Shown: positions 47,097-58,872, numbered from the stretch's first letter. The stretch is 64,000 nucleotides of DNA from Archegozetes longisetosus (GCA_018873245.2 JAEMBT020000001.1:18416220-18480219), one strand, 5' to 3'. Notes: generated from the letters alone by a model not told the origin. Numbers and translations: made by a program.

Positions 47097-48500
47097 ATGG
47101 GTAAAGCCAAGAAGTTGAAACATCTGAAAGCAATTAGAAATGTTCCTCTTGAGCAACAAATACATGAAGAAAATAGTGTTAAATCTAGTGATAGAAAACG
47201 ATTTAAGAAAAATAGTGATAAGGAATCAAACGAAAAGGTATTTAATATTATTATATATGAACTGATGTTTAGATTTCATATTTTAATATTGTTTCGATAG
47301 TACATCGATCCGAAACTATCGCGAAAAATATTAGATTCGGCTAAAAAACAACAATCAGAACTCGAAGATGAATTTGGTTTAGGAACGAGTCATCGAAAGA
47401 ATCAAAAACAAACTCAACTCAATCAACCAGACGATGACTCAAGTGATGGCACGAGCGATGGCTATTATGACAGTGAAGACGACGAGTTTACTGACAATTA
47501 TCAGAGCTATTATGAAGATCTTCAGATCAATAAAGAAGACGAAAAAGCACTCGAAATGTTTATGAGTAAGGATGCGGCCAAACGCAAAACATTAGCCGAT
47601 TATATACAGGAAAAACTCAGAGAAAAAGAAACTGAAATCCAAACGCAGTTTTCAGATGCGGCTAGTCTTAAGATGAGTGATTTGGACGATAGAGTTGTCG
47701 AGCTCTATAAAGGCGTTAAACTCGTTTTGTCGCGATATCGAAGCGGAAAATTGCCGAAAGCTTTCAAAATAATCCCCGCTTTAGCTAATTGGGAACAAGT
47801 GCTACAAATCACAGATCCTGACGGTTGGTCAGCTGCTGCTATGTTTCAGGCGACCAGAATTTTCACGTCTAACCTGAAAGAGAAAATGGCTCAAAGGTTT
47901 TATAATCTGATTCTATTGCCTCGTCTGAGAGATGATATCGAAGAGTTCAAAAAGCTTAATTTTCACTTATACCAAGCATTGAGGAAGTCATTGTTCAAAC
48001 CGGGAGCTTTCTTCAAAGGGATAATTCTACCGCTCTGTGAATCAGGCAATTGCACCTTAAGAGAAGCCGTAATAATAGGTAGTGTTATGGCTAAAAACCA
48101 TATTCCTCTACTTCATGCCTGCGCTGCCATGTTAAAAATGGCTGAAATGGATTATAGCGGAGCCAACAGTGTCTTCCTCCATATTTTGATTAATAAGAAA
48201 TATGCCCTTCCCTATAGAGTAGTTGATAGTCTCGTCTATCACTTCCTCAAGTTTGCTAACGATAAACGAACACTACCTGTTCTTTGGCATCAATGCCTTC
48301 TTGTGTTTGTTCAACACTATAAACAGGATCTTTCAAGTGAGCAAAAGGATGCCCTTTTGGAGCTTTTACGCGTTCAGTCACACTACCAAATCACTCCTGA
48401 AATTAGAAAAGAGTTATTCAATTCTAAGTGCAGGGATGAAGAAAATACTGGCACTAATTCAAGAACTGAGAGTATGAATGATCTCACTGAAGATTCTTAG
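47097..48500 (+). CDS. BYSL: bystin, ribosome biogenesis factor
   Basis: Two exons, 47097-47237 and 47301-48500, give 446 residues, close to the 437 of vertebrate bystin (yeast Enp1). Bystin is a nucleolar and cytoplasmic factor needed for 40S subunit maturation. The N-terminus is basic (MGKAKKLKHLK), followed by YIDPKLSRKILD, a Ser/Asp/Glu-rich acidic stretch and the conserved bystin domain: [116 protein letters not shown] and KKYALPYRVVDSLVYHF. The end (TEDS) is slightly extended. A poly(A) signal lies at 48528. Confidence 0.97.
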
Positions 48501-48527
48501 AGATATCTAAAGTTTGATAAAATATTA

Positions 48528-48533
48528 AATAAA
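48528..48533 (+). terminator. poly(A) signal after bystin
   Basis: AATAAA 28 bases after the stop codon, implying a very short 3' UTR if used. Confidence 0.45.
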
Positions 48534-48552
48534 TATTATTTTCAAGTGAAAG

Positions 48553-48881
48553 TTTTGAGCCTCCAGCCATATGACGACATTTTTTAAACTGCGTATATAA
48601 AAAAAACTATAATTATCTAAAAGATATTGCACCTCAGGATTTTAATTTTGATTGAGTTTAAGTAAAAAGTTATCAATTTAAATGATTGTATCCAGCGGTT
48701 TCTTATGAAATTCAATAGAACATATCAGAGCAATGATTTGGCTCGAATGGAAGATGTTTAAATTTTTACATAAGCTCAATCAAAATTAAAATCCTGCGGT
48801 GAAATATCTTTTAGACAATTATAGTTTTTGTTTATATATGCAGTTTCAAAAAATCTTCATCATATGATTAGAGGCTCAAAA
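48553..48881. mobile_element. 329-bp foldback element with ~105-bp inverted repeats
   Basis: The first about 105 bases, beginning TTTTGAGCCTC, are matched by the reverse complement of the last 105 at roughly 85 to 90 percent by eye. Conserved blocks are CTATAATT, TCTAAAAGATATT and AGGATTTTAATTTTGATTGA. The centre is unrelated. No open frame is present, and I could not define a clear target-site duplication. It starts about 20 bases after the bystin poly(A) signal. Confidence 0.85.
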
Positions 48882-49296
48882 TTTTCAGTTCAAACTAATA
48901 TTATAACTCAATTGAGCTCATTCCCTACTCTCACGATTAAATCAACTCAAAAAGATTCAATGAAAACTATTTTATTCTTTTCTTATATACAATAATTCAC
49001 TTCTTGTATCTAATTATTTCTCTTCAAACTGTTTGAACTGTTTGAGTTTTGAAATTAATATTTCTAAAGTTAAAAGGAAATTTGTTCAACTCTCCAAACT
49101 AAGTTTACAACAAATTAATGTAAAATAAGTTGAAATTTATGCAATAAAGTAAAAATAATGAAATGAAAAATAAGACAATGCAAATAACTGTCTAAATAAC
49201 TGTAGTAAAGTCTGAAAACGGTTTAATTGCTATCAACTGTGAATTCTGACAAAAATTAATTTATAAATATTGGTCTATTAAGCCATTATAGAGTGT

Positions 49297-50213
49297 TTAA
49301 AGTTGTCTTTGAATCCAAAAGAGACCTTTTATAATGAAATAAATAACTCCAATAGTATAGATAACCACTTCTCGCTGATGTCTGTGTTGGTTCTCTATTT
49401 CAATAGCAGCGATTCGTCTCGATAAGGTCTTGATCTGTTTGCGCAAAACAGCACTTTCCTCGCTAATATCACTCGTGTTACTCGCATAAAAACTTGGATA
49501 ATCAGGCGACTGAATGCTCTCGTTGTTTTGATTTTCTCTATAATTAATCAATCAGTAAAGTCAGGAAATTGTCATCAAAACTGTCATCAAACTGTCATCA
49601 AAGTTGTCATCAAATGAATGATAAAAGAAGTGATCTAAAACTCACATGACATTTGTGTCTTCACTAATATTTGGTGAGAGCCCTGAGAGCGCAATATTTC
49701 TTTTCTTTTTACTAAGTGACTTAGTGTTTGGTCCATTTGTGTTAAGATTTAATTCATTGATTTCATCGACAGTGGGAAAGATGTGTTCGTCAAGAGTCAA
49801 CGTATGTGGAGGTGTCGACAATTGAATCGATGACTTGTCACTACTGTCGCCATGGATTGAGTTCTCCAGTTTGAGCTCTGGAAGTGGTTCTCTTCCAGCC
49901 GCATGACTGTCACCACCTTCGGATGAAAATCAAAATAAAGACATCAGAAGTGAAAGAAATTAGACATGAATGAAAGAAATAACAAACCGATAACAAGTAT
50001 TCTCTCGGGGACGTGCATCCAAATCGATTTGTCCTCATTCGGATTCTGTTTCTTAGCCGCAATGATGGCCGGATCAATAAAACCATTGTCATTGATCAAT
50101 ATCTTGTCGGGAACTCTCATTTTGTTACTGATGTCAGCCGTGAATTCTGGATCATAAAAGCTATCAATTGTCCCGTTGAACCGATGAGAAGGACTACTGC
50201 CTGATGAAGACAT
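49297..50213 (-). CDS. MFF: mitochondrial fission factor (MFF/Tango11)
   Basis: Three exons, 50213-49988, 49916-49646 and 49537-49297, join in phase to 245 residues. MFF is a tail-anchored receptor on the outer mitochondrial membrane and peroxisomes that recruits the dynamin GTPase DRP1. Visible family features are the N-terminal FYDPEFTADISNKMRVPDKI and the repeated short motif IWMHVPERILVIG (DRP1-binding region), a central STPPHTLTLDEH block, a C-terminal heptad coiled coil (AVLRKQIKTLSRRIAAIEIENQ) and the tail anchor REVVIYTIGVIYFIIKGLFW. The N- and C-terminal pieces lie in separate exons and could be missed individually. The gene is divergent from GSTK1. Confidence 0.93.
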
Positions 50214-51069
50214 CGCAGGTGACTGTCTGATTGTATTTGAGTTATTAGTAATGATATTATTATTTATAGTGAATGAATTAGTTAAATAGAAATAACTGGT
50301 TATTTGAAGTGTAATTTCAGTTGTGTTTTGAGTTATGGCTTCTCAACAGAACGCATGCGTCAATGCTATTGCTTTCAATACTATGGTCTATCTATCTCTC
50401 TCTCTCTCTCTCCAAATTTCACTTCTTTTCAACTATTTCTAATCAATTTAGTCTTTCTAACTTACTTATCGTTTATGCTTTCTCTTATCTTTAATTCTGA
50501 AATTGTTGCATTCATTTATATCTAACGTTTAGTTGATTTGAGGGTTGGAGTCAAATAGGTTTGAAGCGAAAACTTTTCAGCAATAGTCTATGAGTGGCGT
50601 AGAAATTAACAATAAAAACATTTGAATAACTTCAAAAATATTTAATAACTGATAGCAAATTACAAAACAATCTAAGACTAAATTACAAAACTAAGGCATT
50701 GTGATGACATAATTGAATATAACATTATATTTAATATGAAAATGAAATGAATAAGTTTGACAATTGCGTGCCTCAGTGAGAATATTTTCCCTAAAATCCA
50801 AAGCATTTAAGTTTAGGGCATTTTAAGTTTAGGGCATTTTATTACGCAATAGTTGTTGACATTGAACTTTAGACAAAACAAGTTATCAAACCTTGTTTTC
50901 AAGTCTTCAAAAGATAATAATCAAGACTTAAACTTATACTATATTTTGGACTTTGTTTACCAATCAATATCTTCATTTAGAGCTATCGTTGGATCGGTTC
51001 CGAAGTCTAGCGTTATATAAAGCATCTCATTATTAGTTACTTAAACTTTTGAAATAAATACCAAAACTA
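50214..51069. other. divergent promoter region between MFF and GSTK1
   Basis: A CT-rich tract is at about 50395-50411 and a 16-bp direct repeat (AAGTTTAGGGCATTTT) near 50810-50840. Otherwise no recognisable feature. Confidence 0.5.
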
Positions 51070-51759
51070 TTGTTAAAAATGGCCTCAAAGAAAGTGGTGG
51101 TCGATCTCTTCTATGATGTCGTATCTCCCTATTCATGGATCGGTTTTGAATTGTTGTGTCGCTACAGACCTCAGTGGCAGTCAATGTCACTGAAACTGAA
51201 GCCTTTCTTATTGGGATCTATTATGAAAGAGAGTCAAAACCGACCGCCGCTTATGGTCCCAAATAAGGCCCAATATATGCTGAAGGACTTGAGCAGAGTC
51301 AATCAATACTATAAGATTCCATTAGTTATGCCTGCAAACTTTGTTGAGGTGGCCATGGAAAAGACAACGCTTAAGGCTCAACGATTTGTCACTGCCATTG
51401 ATATCTTAACCAAAAGTGATGCTACTGAACAAATTTCCAGGGAATTGTGGAAACGAGTCTTTGTCACTCATCAAGATGTCACACTTCCTGATAGCTTTCG
51501 TCAAGCTGCCAAAAATGGTGGTATTAGTGAAGAGATTGTGGAGAAAGCAATTGTTTTGATGGAACAAAACGAGGCTAAAGAACAGCTAAAGAAAAATACA
51601 GAAGAAGCGCTATCTCATGGGGCTTTTGGCGCGCCAACTATTGTCTTACATCTGCCAAGTGGTCCAGAAATGGTGTTCGGAAGTGATCGGATGGAAATCA
51701 TTGGCTCAATGCTTGGAGAGAAATATGTCGGACCTCTTAATAAGTACAGCAAACTTTAA
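51070..51759 (+). CDS. GSTK1: glutathione S-transferase kappa
   Basis: Single intronless frame of 229 residues (226 if the Met at 51079, MASKK, is used, which fits the family better). Kappa-class transferases adopt a DsbA-like thioredoxin fold and are found in mitochondria and peroxisomes. The active-site region is FYDVVSPYSWIGFELL, where the Ser of SPYSW activates glutathione; further landmarks are LKPFLLGSIM, NKAQYMLKDLSR, a helical insertion, and GAFGAPTIVLHLPSG with the cis-Pro, then FGSDRMEIIGSMLGEKY. The end (NKYSKL) resembles the C-terminal peroxisomal tripeptide SKL, and here SKL is exactly terminal, so peroxisomal targeting is likely. It converges on the CCCH gene with only 222 bases between the stop codons. 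Confidence 0.96.
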   Translation: MLKMASKKVVVDLFYDVVSPYSWIGFELLCRYRPQWQSMSLKLKPFLLGSIMKESQNRPPLMVPNKAQYMLKDLSRVNQYYKIPLVMPANFVEVAMEKTTLKAQRFVTAIDILTKSDATEQISRELWKRVFVTHQDVTLPDSFRQAAKNGGISEEIVEKAIVLMEQNEAKEQLKKNTEEALSHGAFGAPTIVLHLPSGPEMVFGSDRMEIIGSMLGEKYVGPLNKYSKL

Positions 51760-51949
51760 CATGACTACAGCTCAACTGTTTCGTCCAGTCTTTTCAATTG
51801 AACTGTTTTTTATCGTAGATTAAATGAATTGTTTTGAATATTTTTATTTTTATATATATTATGGTTTATAACTGAAGATTGATTTCAAATTATTGCATCA
51901 TAAAAGGCACCAAAATGTTTAAATTATAAAATATATAAAATTGTGTTTA

Positions 51950-51955
51950 AATAAA
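51950..51955 (+). terminator. poly(A) signal after GSTK1
   Basis: AATAAA about 190 bases after the GSTK1 stop and about 27 bases before the opposing stop codon of the CCCH gene. Confidence 0.45.
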
Positions 51956-51981
51956 TTGATATTAGATATCCAAACTTCATC

Positions 51982-52698
51982 TCAAGACTCTTCACATATC
52001 TTTGCGAACACTGAAAGGCGACAACCATTGCTCTCATCCATAGGATTCATGTCGAATTGGTCCAACTGATCGAATTGTTGAACAAGAAATACTTGATTCT
52101 GAGGAGCTATAGCTTGAATCGAAGCGATCAATGTTTCAGGATTTGGTTTCGAGTGAATGTAAGAACAACGCGGACCAAAACTACAGAATCCTTCCAAATG
52201 AAATGCTTTACAGAGTTGTGTCTTGAATTTGCGGTGTCTGCCACGGAATGGCCTCAGTTCTTGTTGTCCGTGAGCGAATAAGCATTGCAAGCCATGTGGA
52301 CATTGACCCATTTCTTCATAATGTCGACACAACTCAGTCTTGTATCGACTTTCCTGAAAGTTTCTATTATGTATCGGCGCAACTATTTGTACTTCTTTGC
52401 CAACTAAATTAAGTAAATAATCAATTAATTTGAACAGTAATTTACTGTGAAAATACTTACGCGAACTGTTTGAACTAAAAGAGCACGATGAATCGGGTCT
52501 TGGAGTATGAGGTCCGGTTTGCGGTTGATTGGTCTGAAACTGGAGTGCTTCAGGAATCAAATGATGCGCGAGAGCCTTATAGGGTTTAGTCAATTATAAA
52601 TTTGTTAGTTTACTAGTAGTATAACAATCAAATATTAGTTTTTATACCATTTGATCCATCATTAAAGACGATTGAATTTGTTGTAACCAAACTGGCAT
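51982..52698 (-). CDS. TIS11/tristetraprolin-type CCCH zinc-finger protein
   Basis: Three exons, 52698-52648, 52575-52461 and 52403-51982, give 195 residues. Two tandem C-x8-C-x5-C-x3-H fingers are complete: CRHYEEMGQCPHGLQCLFAH preceded by the lead-in RYKTEL, and CKAFHLEGFCSFGPRCSYIH preceded by KFKTQL. Such proteins bind AU-rich elements (UAUUUAU) in mRNA 3' UTRs and recruit deadenylases. Spacing between fingers is 18 residues, as in the family. The N-terminal exon (MPVWLQQIQSSLMMDQM) carries 17 codons and would be missed by simple ORF searches. The protein is shorter than vertebrate ZFP36, mainly because of short flanks. An alternative start inside exon 2 is possible. Confidence 0.9.
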
Positions 52699-53499
52699 TT
52701 TTCAACTTATAAAACGTTATTAAGCTTAAAAACTTTATGAAATGTTCATCAAATCTTAATAATAAAACTAAGTTAAATAAAATCTAATCGTTTTAGCACT
52801 ATTTGACTAAATTTAAGTAAATTAAAAAATGAACAAATAACAAATTTGAGGCATGAGATGAAGTCAATTAGATAGATGTGAGTCAATAAATAGCAATAGT
52901 TTTAAATTGAGCTTAAGTTTTAGTTCAGGTCTAAAGTTGTTTGGAATAGTGGTTTTCGAATTCTTAGAAATCAAAAGCTTAATCTTTAGTTAATCCCTTT
53001 CACTAATGACCATAGAAAAGGTTCAATTATTTTCATATACCATGCATCCCATCGATTTCTGTTTAGATAAAGGTATTTAAAGAGCACATTTGTTTGTTTT
53101 ATTACTTTATTACTCTTTCGTCGAATTGCTCCAATCATTTCTTATTACACTTTTTCGTTTGGCAAGCAATACCAATTCTTTTATCTCTTCTATTACTTCT
53201 TCTTTTAACTCTATTATTATCAAACTCTTCCTCACTATACCTAATCTTTTCTTTTCTTTCTCATTTTACAACTTATTTCATATTTGTTTATCTTATTGTA
53301 GTTCATTTCAAACTTTATACTTTGCTATACTATTCATATAATTTAAATATGGATTTAACAAACCTATAGAAAGGTTTGCTTATAAAACTTTTTTAATTAA
53401 CTTATCAAAAACTTATAAGTTTATAGTTATCATCAATAGATGACAGACAGTATCCTATGATTAGCTCTAATTTTAAGTGTTATTTATCAGATAATACTC
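52699..53499. other. divergent promoter region between CCCH gene and MOCS2A
   Basis: AT-rich. A T-rich stretch at 53090-53370 is open in two plus-strand frames but encodes low-complexity hydrophobic sequence and is probably not coding. Confidence 0.5.
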
Positions 53500-53769
53500 A
53501 TGTCAGTAAATGTGCGAATTCTACTCTTTGCTGCTGCTAAAGACAGAATTGGTGGACAAAATCAAATCCAATTCAAAATCGATAGCGTTTGGGATAACAA
53601 ACAAATTCTAATGAAACATATCTGCAATAATGTATTGAACCAGTTATCTGATTTGGAACCTGTTCTGGCATTAGCTATTAATGAAGAGTATGTAATTAAC
53701 TCTTCCGATCAAATAGTACTGAATGATAACGACGTTCTGGCCATTATTCCTCCCATTACTGGTGGTTGA
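53500..53769 (+). CDS. MOCS2: molybdopterin synthase small subunit (MOCS2A)
   Basis: Intronless 89-residue ubiquitin-fold sulfur carrier. It donates the sulfur of its C-terminal thiocarboxylate to precursor Z in molybdenum cofactor synthesis, in complex with the large subunit MOCS2B. Landmarks: VRILLFAAAKDRIG, LALAINEEYV, LNDNDVLAIIPPITGG with the essential terminal Gly-Gly directly before the stop. In many animals MOCS2A and MOCS2B are encoded by one bicistronic transcript. I do not see the large subunit in the 900 bases downstream, so it would have to be elsewhere. Confidence 0.96.
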   Translation: MSVNVRILLFAAAKDRIGGQNQIQFKIDSVWDNKQILMKHICNNVLNQLSDLEPVLALAINEEYVINSSDQIVLNDNDVLAIIPPITGG

Positions 53770-54716
53770 TTTATGTCAAAATTGGTTTAAATTAATGTAT
53801 TTTTTATAACTTTTTAGTCTGTAATTTGACTGATTGTAAAATATTCAAAATTTGAAACTAAATTTAAATCTAAATAATTTGTGATTTAAAACAGGAATTA
53901 AATTAACAAAAGAAAAAATATTAAAATAAAAACTGGAATTGATTTGAAAGATATTTATATTGATAAATTAGAATTTTATTGGCAAAACTAATTTGCAATG
54001 AGAACATAAGATATGTAAGAATGAGATTAAAAATGAGATGATTTGCTCTAAAAGTTTATAAAAAAAGGAAAATAGAAATAACCATTCAATTGACGAATTA
54101 CAGAATTTAGACAATTAGTCAGTTAAGTCAAATATTAACAATATTTAGCCATAATCTTAATAAATAACTTCAGTTTGATTACATAAAATGGTCATCAATA
54201 TAAAGCAATTAGACTTCAAACCAAACAATACAACATTCATTAGAAATTTAATATTCCTTAAATGCATAAATTATATCATTTTTCTTTCATTTAAATTGTT
54301 TTAAAACTAAAAACCGGTCGTTATTCGGCTCTATTGTTATTACAATTAAATAATAAGTTTTAAATATATGGCCTCTAAAAGCAACTATTGATTAGTTTGA
54401 AAGTCAACTCAATTGTTATCTAATTAGCTGCGCATCAATTATAGGATCAAAGATATAACCAATTAATTAATCGACAGCTGTTATTACAGGAGAGTTTCAA
54501 TTGAATAATAATAATAATAATAATGAATTAAAAATGAATAGAAAATAGATGTAATGAGATGTGCGAAATGATTTTGAACAATTAGAAGATAGAGATGAAG
54601 ATATAAGGGATGGAAAGCGAGCGTAATTTCTAAAACTATATGACAAGTTTTGGCAATAAAACAATGTTTAGTTATAATAATGAATGACTTTATACAAGAG
54701 AGATAAAAGATTAAAA
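53770..54716. other. intergenic region between convergent MOCS2A and RAD21
   Basis: AT-rich 3' flanks; a short AAT microsatellite lies at about 54505-54525. No gene seen. Confidence 0.55.
53925..53930 (+). terminator. possible poly(A) signal after MOCS2A
   Basis: AATAAA about 155 bases after the stop codon, in very AT-rich DNA. Confidence 0.3.
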
Positions 54717-57001
54717 TTATAAAATCGAAGACGATAGACACTCGTCATAGCGTTGACCTTTCGTTATTATGATCTCTGCATATGGTATTTCTGGGTTTTG
54801 AGTTAATTCAATTGCCATCTGCTTCTTAAGCACCAGTAATGAAAAGAATTTCTGTGCGACCTAACAATCAAATGAACAAAAGTTAATTTGCAGGTAAAGA
54901 GAAAGTGTTTCAAGTGTTAATTGATATTTGAAAAGTAATAAGAAATGAGATAAAAACCTGTTTTCTTCTATTGTTTCTAACCAAATTGCTAAATAAGACT
55001 TGTCCCTCATCTTCTAGATGAGTGACCATAAATTTCAATAATATATTAGTTCTTTTATTGCGCATTCGTTCCTCGAACTGCTCAGCAGTTTCGTCAGGAT
55101 ACATCTCTTCAGGCTTTAAACAGAAAATAGTCATTAAGAATAAGAGACAATAATGAAAAACAAAACCAACAGGTCACATACCGGTCCAACAGACATCGGC
55201 GCCCCGTAATCCTCATCCTCTTCATCAGAATGAAGAGTAGGGAACTGTTCTTGTTGTTGTTGATAATCACTAACTTGCAAACTAGCGGCTCTGGCCTGTT
55301 GTATTGATGATTGGTCTATAAGATGATCTGGCTCTTCAGCTGGGTATTCATGATTATGATTAGTGATCGGCTGTTCTTTAGGTTTTCGCTCCTTGTCTTC
55401 AGTTTTCCTCTTCTTCTTGGGAGGAGTTCTTTGATAACTAGGAGTTTTAGGTGTTTTAGGCATTGGTAGTTCTTGTATTGGGGACAACTGCGGCAGTTGT
55501 TCCTCAATATCCTCCAATTCAGGCAATGGCGGCGGTTGTGAGATGTGAGTCAGGTCTCCGTTCATCATTTCTTCTTCAGGTAATTCTTCTTCGTGTTCGA
55601 TGCGATTAGTGATGAGATGACGAGAATAATAAACTAATAAAGATTTTGATGGAATTATTCTTTCAGGTAAAGAGAAGAGTTTTTCAGAGCCGCCGGTTTT
55701 CTTCCAGTTCATCAGCTTCTTGGAGGGCGGGGCGAGATCTAGTGTTGTCACGATATCGCTCGTGTCAGACAATTGTGCTTTCATTTCTTCTCCCGAAAGT
55801 GTCTTCACCTCATCGATAACCATTCCTAACTTCTTTCTCCTTTTTCTCCTCCTTTCCAGTCCCGGACCTTCTAATGGCTCCAAAATCATTGCATCTTGAG
55901 TTTCGCTCATTATCTTTCCTTCGATTCTCTCTCTTCGGATTCCTTCTCCTTCTTGTGGCTGAGTCGGTTGTGCGAATGGCATTTCTTCTTCCAATTCGTC
56001 CATTGGCATTTGAGGTGGAGGTACCGAACCAGGTGTTGACGGGGGACCTGATGGTGCCATTGATGCGGGTGCGCCATAAGACATACTATCACTTCGATCA
56101 GACATACGAGAATCAGGTCTTTGAACGGATTGCGGTGGCTTTTCTGCCGTCTCTTGTTCAGCCTCAACTGCTTCGGATGGCACTTGAATTCCAAACATGT
56201 CGTCCTCGTCAACAATACCGACTCCCAATTGTCCGCCAAACCCGTCGTCGAGTGCCGGTCTGTCAAACAGATCCATGCTTTTAGCGCCGGTTCTTCCGAT
56301 ATGAAGACTTGAACCATCCTTAAGACTGACTGAACCGTCGGGCCCATGAACTGAACTGATATCAGACCATTCTCTGACTTCATTCATGAGAGGGTCGTCC
56401 ACATGAATACTACTGATGTCTTCGACTAATGTAATGCTTCTTATGTTAGCACTGGTGGCCGGCGGTTCCATTTGGCTATCATTCGAAAATTAAAACTAGT
56501 CAATAACTAAAAAAAAAATTAGTAATTAATAAGACATACATCGGAGGCTCAGCGATGAGATCAAAGTCATTTATGAAGTCCAGCATTTCAGGTAAAGTGA
56601 TGGCACTGATGGCGGCCTCCGTTTTGCCGTCTGGAAGATCGACAGCACCGGGTCTGAAAGCGGACTTGATCTTAAAGGCCGCATCCTGACAGTCCTGAAG
56701 AAGGTACAGCGTTTTGCGCGCATATATGCGAACAATGCCTAACAGTAGATGTGATGACGTCCGAAGCGAGAGTTTGACCTGATTTCAAAACAATTCGATG
56801 TTAATTCAAATATTAAACGTTTGAACATTCACAACAAACCTTTGGTTGAAGAATAGAGTCTACACTCTCTACAATATTAGTCTCTAAGATCTGCGCTTTT
56901 GTGATCTTCTTATCCCAATGAGCCGCTAACCAAACCCGAGCCAATGGACCCTTTTTTCCCAACACAAACACTGAATAAAACATTTTCCGATTGCTTTCCA
57001 A
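54717..57001 (-). CDS. RAD21: double-strand-break repair protein RAD21 (cohesin kleisin)
   Basis: Five exons: 57001-56840, 56778-56540, 56475-55182, 55113-54958 and 54860-54717. RAD21 closes the cohesin ring by joining SMC3 (N-terminus) and SMC1 (C-terminus) and is cut by separase at anaphase. The conserved start [20 protein letters not shown] is at 56983; an upstream in-frame Met would add six residues (658 or 664 in all, versus about 630 in vertebrates). Also visible are [48 protein letters not shown], a long disordered acidic/proline/glutamine-rich middle, the SA-binding region [20 protein letters not shown], and a C-terminal winged helix ([35 protein letters not shown]). All junction phases agree. 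The final exon continues past the usual end by about 14 residues. Confidence 0.96.
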
Positions 57002-58128
57002 TCAATTCACAATTTGTTTATATTTATGTTTTCTCTGAAACAAACAATGAATAAATTGACTGAAATGTAAATAAAATTAGAATAATATTACCAATGAATA
57101 GAAAGTAATGTGAATGATAGTATGAATGTTTTGAAAATGAGAACCAATAGAAGCGCCAAATCTTTTGAAAAAGGATTGTCAAATTTAGCGCCAAATAATT
57201 CGACGAATGACTCAACAGAAAAATAAAAGTATGCAATAAGTAGTCTTCAGCTTAACTATCGATCAATTGCCTAAAATTTTTGTGCTATTATTTTATTATG
57301 ACTTTCATTATTTAGCTTAGTTTTCGCTTTAATGGATTAATATTTCATTTATTTGCCATTAATTTATTTTAATGTTGAGTAAAATAATAATTCAACTGTC
57401 AGTTAATAAATGAACACAAATTTGGACGTAATAAACAGCAATAACAAAGCCCTTAAACGTAAAAACAGCACAAACACATACAACTGAAACAACTCCCGAA
57501 ACAACAAAACAAGACGTAATTGATGTGAAAAAGATTGCAACGAAAGGGCGCGTCTAATCTCTCCTCCCCTTTGAGCGTATGGATTGGTTGATAGAAGTGA
57601 TACGAGAATATAAGAGATTCATAGATTGAGTCTATAATATAAGAAATGCTAATAAATACTAACACTAACAAATGCTAACAATTACTAACAAATATGTACA
57701 AATACAAAACTAGTAAATGCAAGCATTAAGAGAGGAAACATAATAAAAACAATAAGAAATAAGTAAAAAATAAATAGAAATGTTAGTCATATAAATAATA
57801 ATAAATATCGGATCAGATCGTGTCCCACAAGAGGTCATAACTATTTAGGAAAATGTCGCCATAAAAATGAAAATAACTAAAACAGACCAAATAAAGCTCA
57901 TTATCTTACCTGTGAATCAATAGACAGCTGAGCAGTAAGTCTAGTGATAAGTCATCTGACAATTGATCAGTTTGCTAACAAATTCAACCAAATATTTACA
58001 TTTTTTTGACAATTAATCTAATGTTAAACATTCGCCCATTTTTTCAAATGTAAACCTTTAGCTTTAGAGTTGAAACGCTGGGCGGCAGTCGTGTCGCATT
58101 CAATACGAATACTCTGCTTCAATTATGT

Positions 58129-58362
58129 TGCAAGGTATAGATGGGATATGCGGACCACTAACTAGGTCCAAATTTTACAACTTTCTCAAGCCTAGCACAC
58201 CATCGTACCATTGTCCAAACTATCCTAACTTACTAAACCTAGCATACTACGATTAAAAACAGTTTAGTTTGGTGAGTTAGGATAGTTATGGACAATGTGC
58301 GCTAAGCTAAGCAATTTAGATTAAGCTAGAGCGTTCCGCATATGACCTCTATGCCATATTGC
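58129..58362. mobile_element. 234-bp foldback element
   Basis: Outer arms pair TGCAAGGTATAGATGGGATA (left) with the reverse complement of the right end; inner arms pair CATTGTCCAAACTATCCTAA (about 58210) with TTAGGATAGTTATGGACAAT (about 58283). Mismatches are scattered. No open frame. Confidence 0.7.
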
Positions 58363-58869
58363 ATTTTATCGTCAGTACTATTTTCAATGTTTTTCTCTAG
58401 CGATACGATTAATCGATAGCCAAGTTATTTAACTTTTAACGTACACTTAGGTTCAAATGTGCAGTGTCTGTTGGCTCTCTACGAGGGAAATGCATTGGAG
58501 GGGTGTTAGTGTATGAGTAGAAGTGAGGGCAATCAAGTTATGCTGAATAATATGTGAAAGAGAGAGAAGAGACCCTGTTATAAGTTATACTGAGAGTTAG
58601 TCAGAGAAATAGCAGTGAAATTGTGGGCTTTTATAAAACAGTGACTGCTATATAGTTTAAAACTGCTGTTTAGCACAAAAATCTGACAATCTCGGATAGA
58701 TTTTGCACGCATAACGCCCAATATGTTTTACTAAAAACGCTCAAGTCCTTAACAATTATTTATTAATTTCCTGTTTATTAGACTCAAACTTTAATTAATC
58801 AAAGTGCAGTTTAAATATAGTTATGTTCTGGAGCCGATTGACCTGAAGGGCACTTATAGCTTGTAAATC

Positions 58870-58872
<3 letters not shown>

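Larger units (their letters stand above)
48501..49296. other. intergenic region between convergent bystin and MFF
   Basis: Filled in large part by the 329-bp foldback element; the remainder is the two 3' flanks. Confidence 0.55.

Noticed and set aside
53090..53369. Overlapping hydrophobic ORFs upstream of MOCS2A
   Set aside because: T-rich low-complexity DNA open in two frames; not coding.
53770..54716. Possible MOCS2B cistron downstream of MOCS2A
   Set aside because: I looked for the large molybdopterin synthase subunit expected from bicistronic animal loci and saw no matching frame.
55874..56383. Long ORFs on both strands overlapping RAD21 exon 3
   Set aside because: Shadows of the Pro/Gln/Glu-rich RAD21 coding frame; they lack the splice context that RAD21 has.
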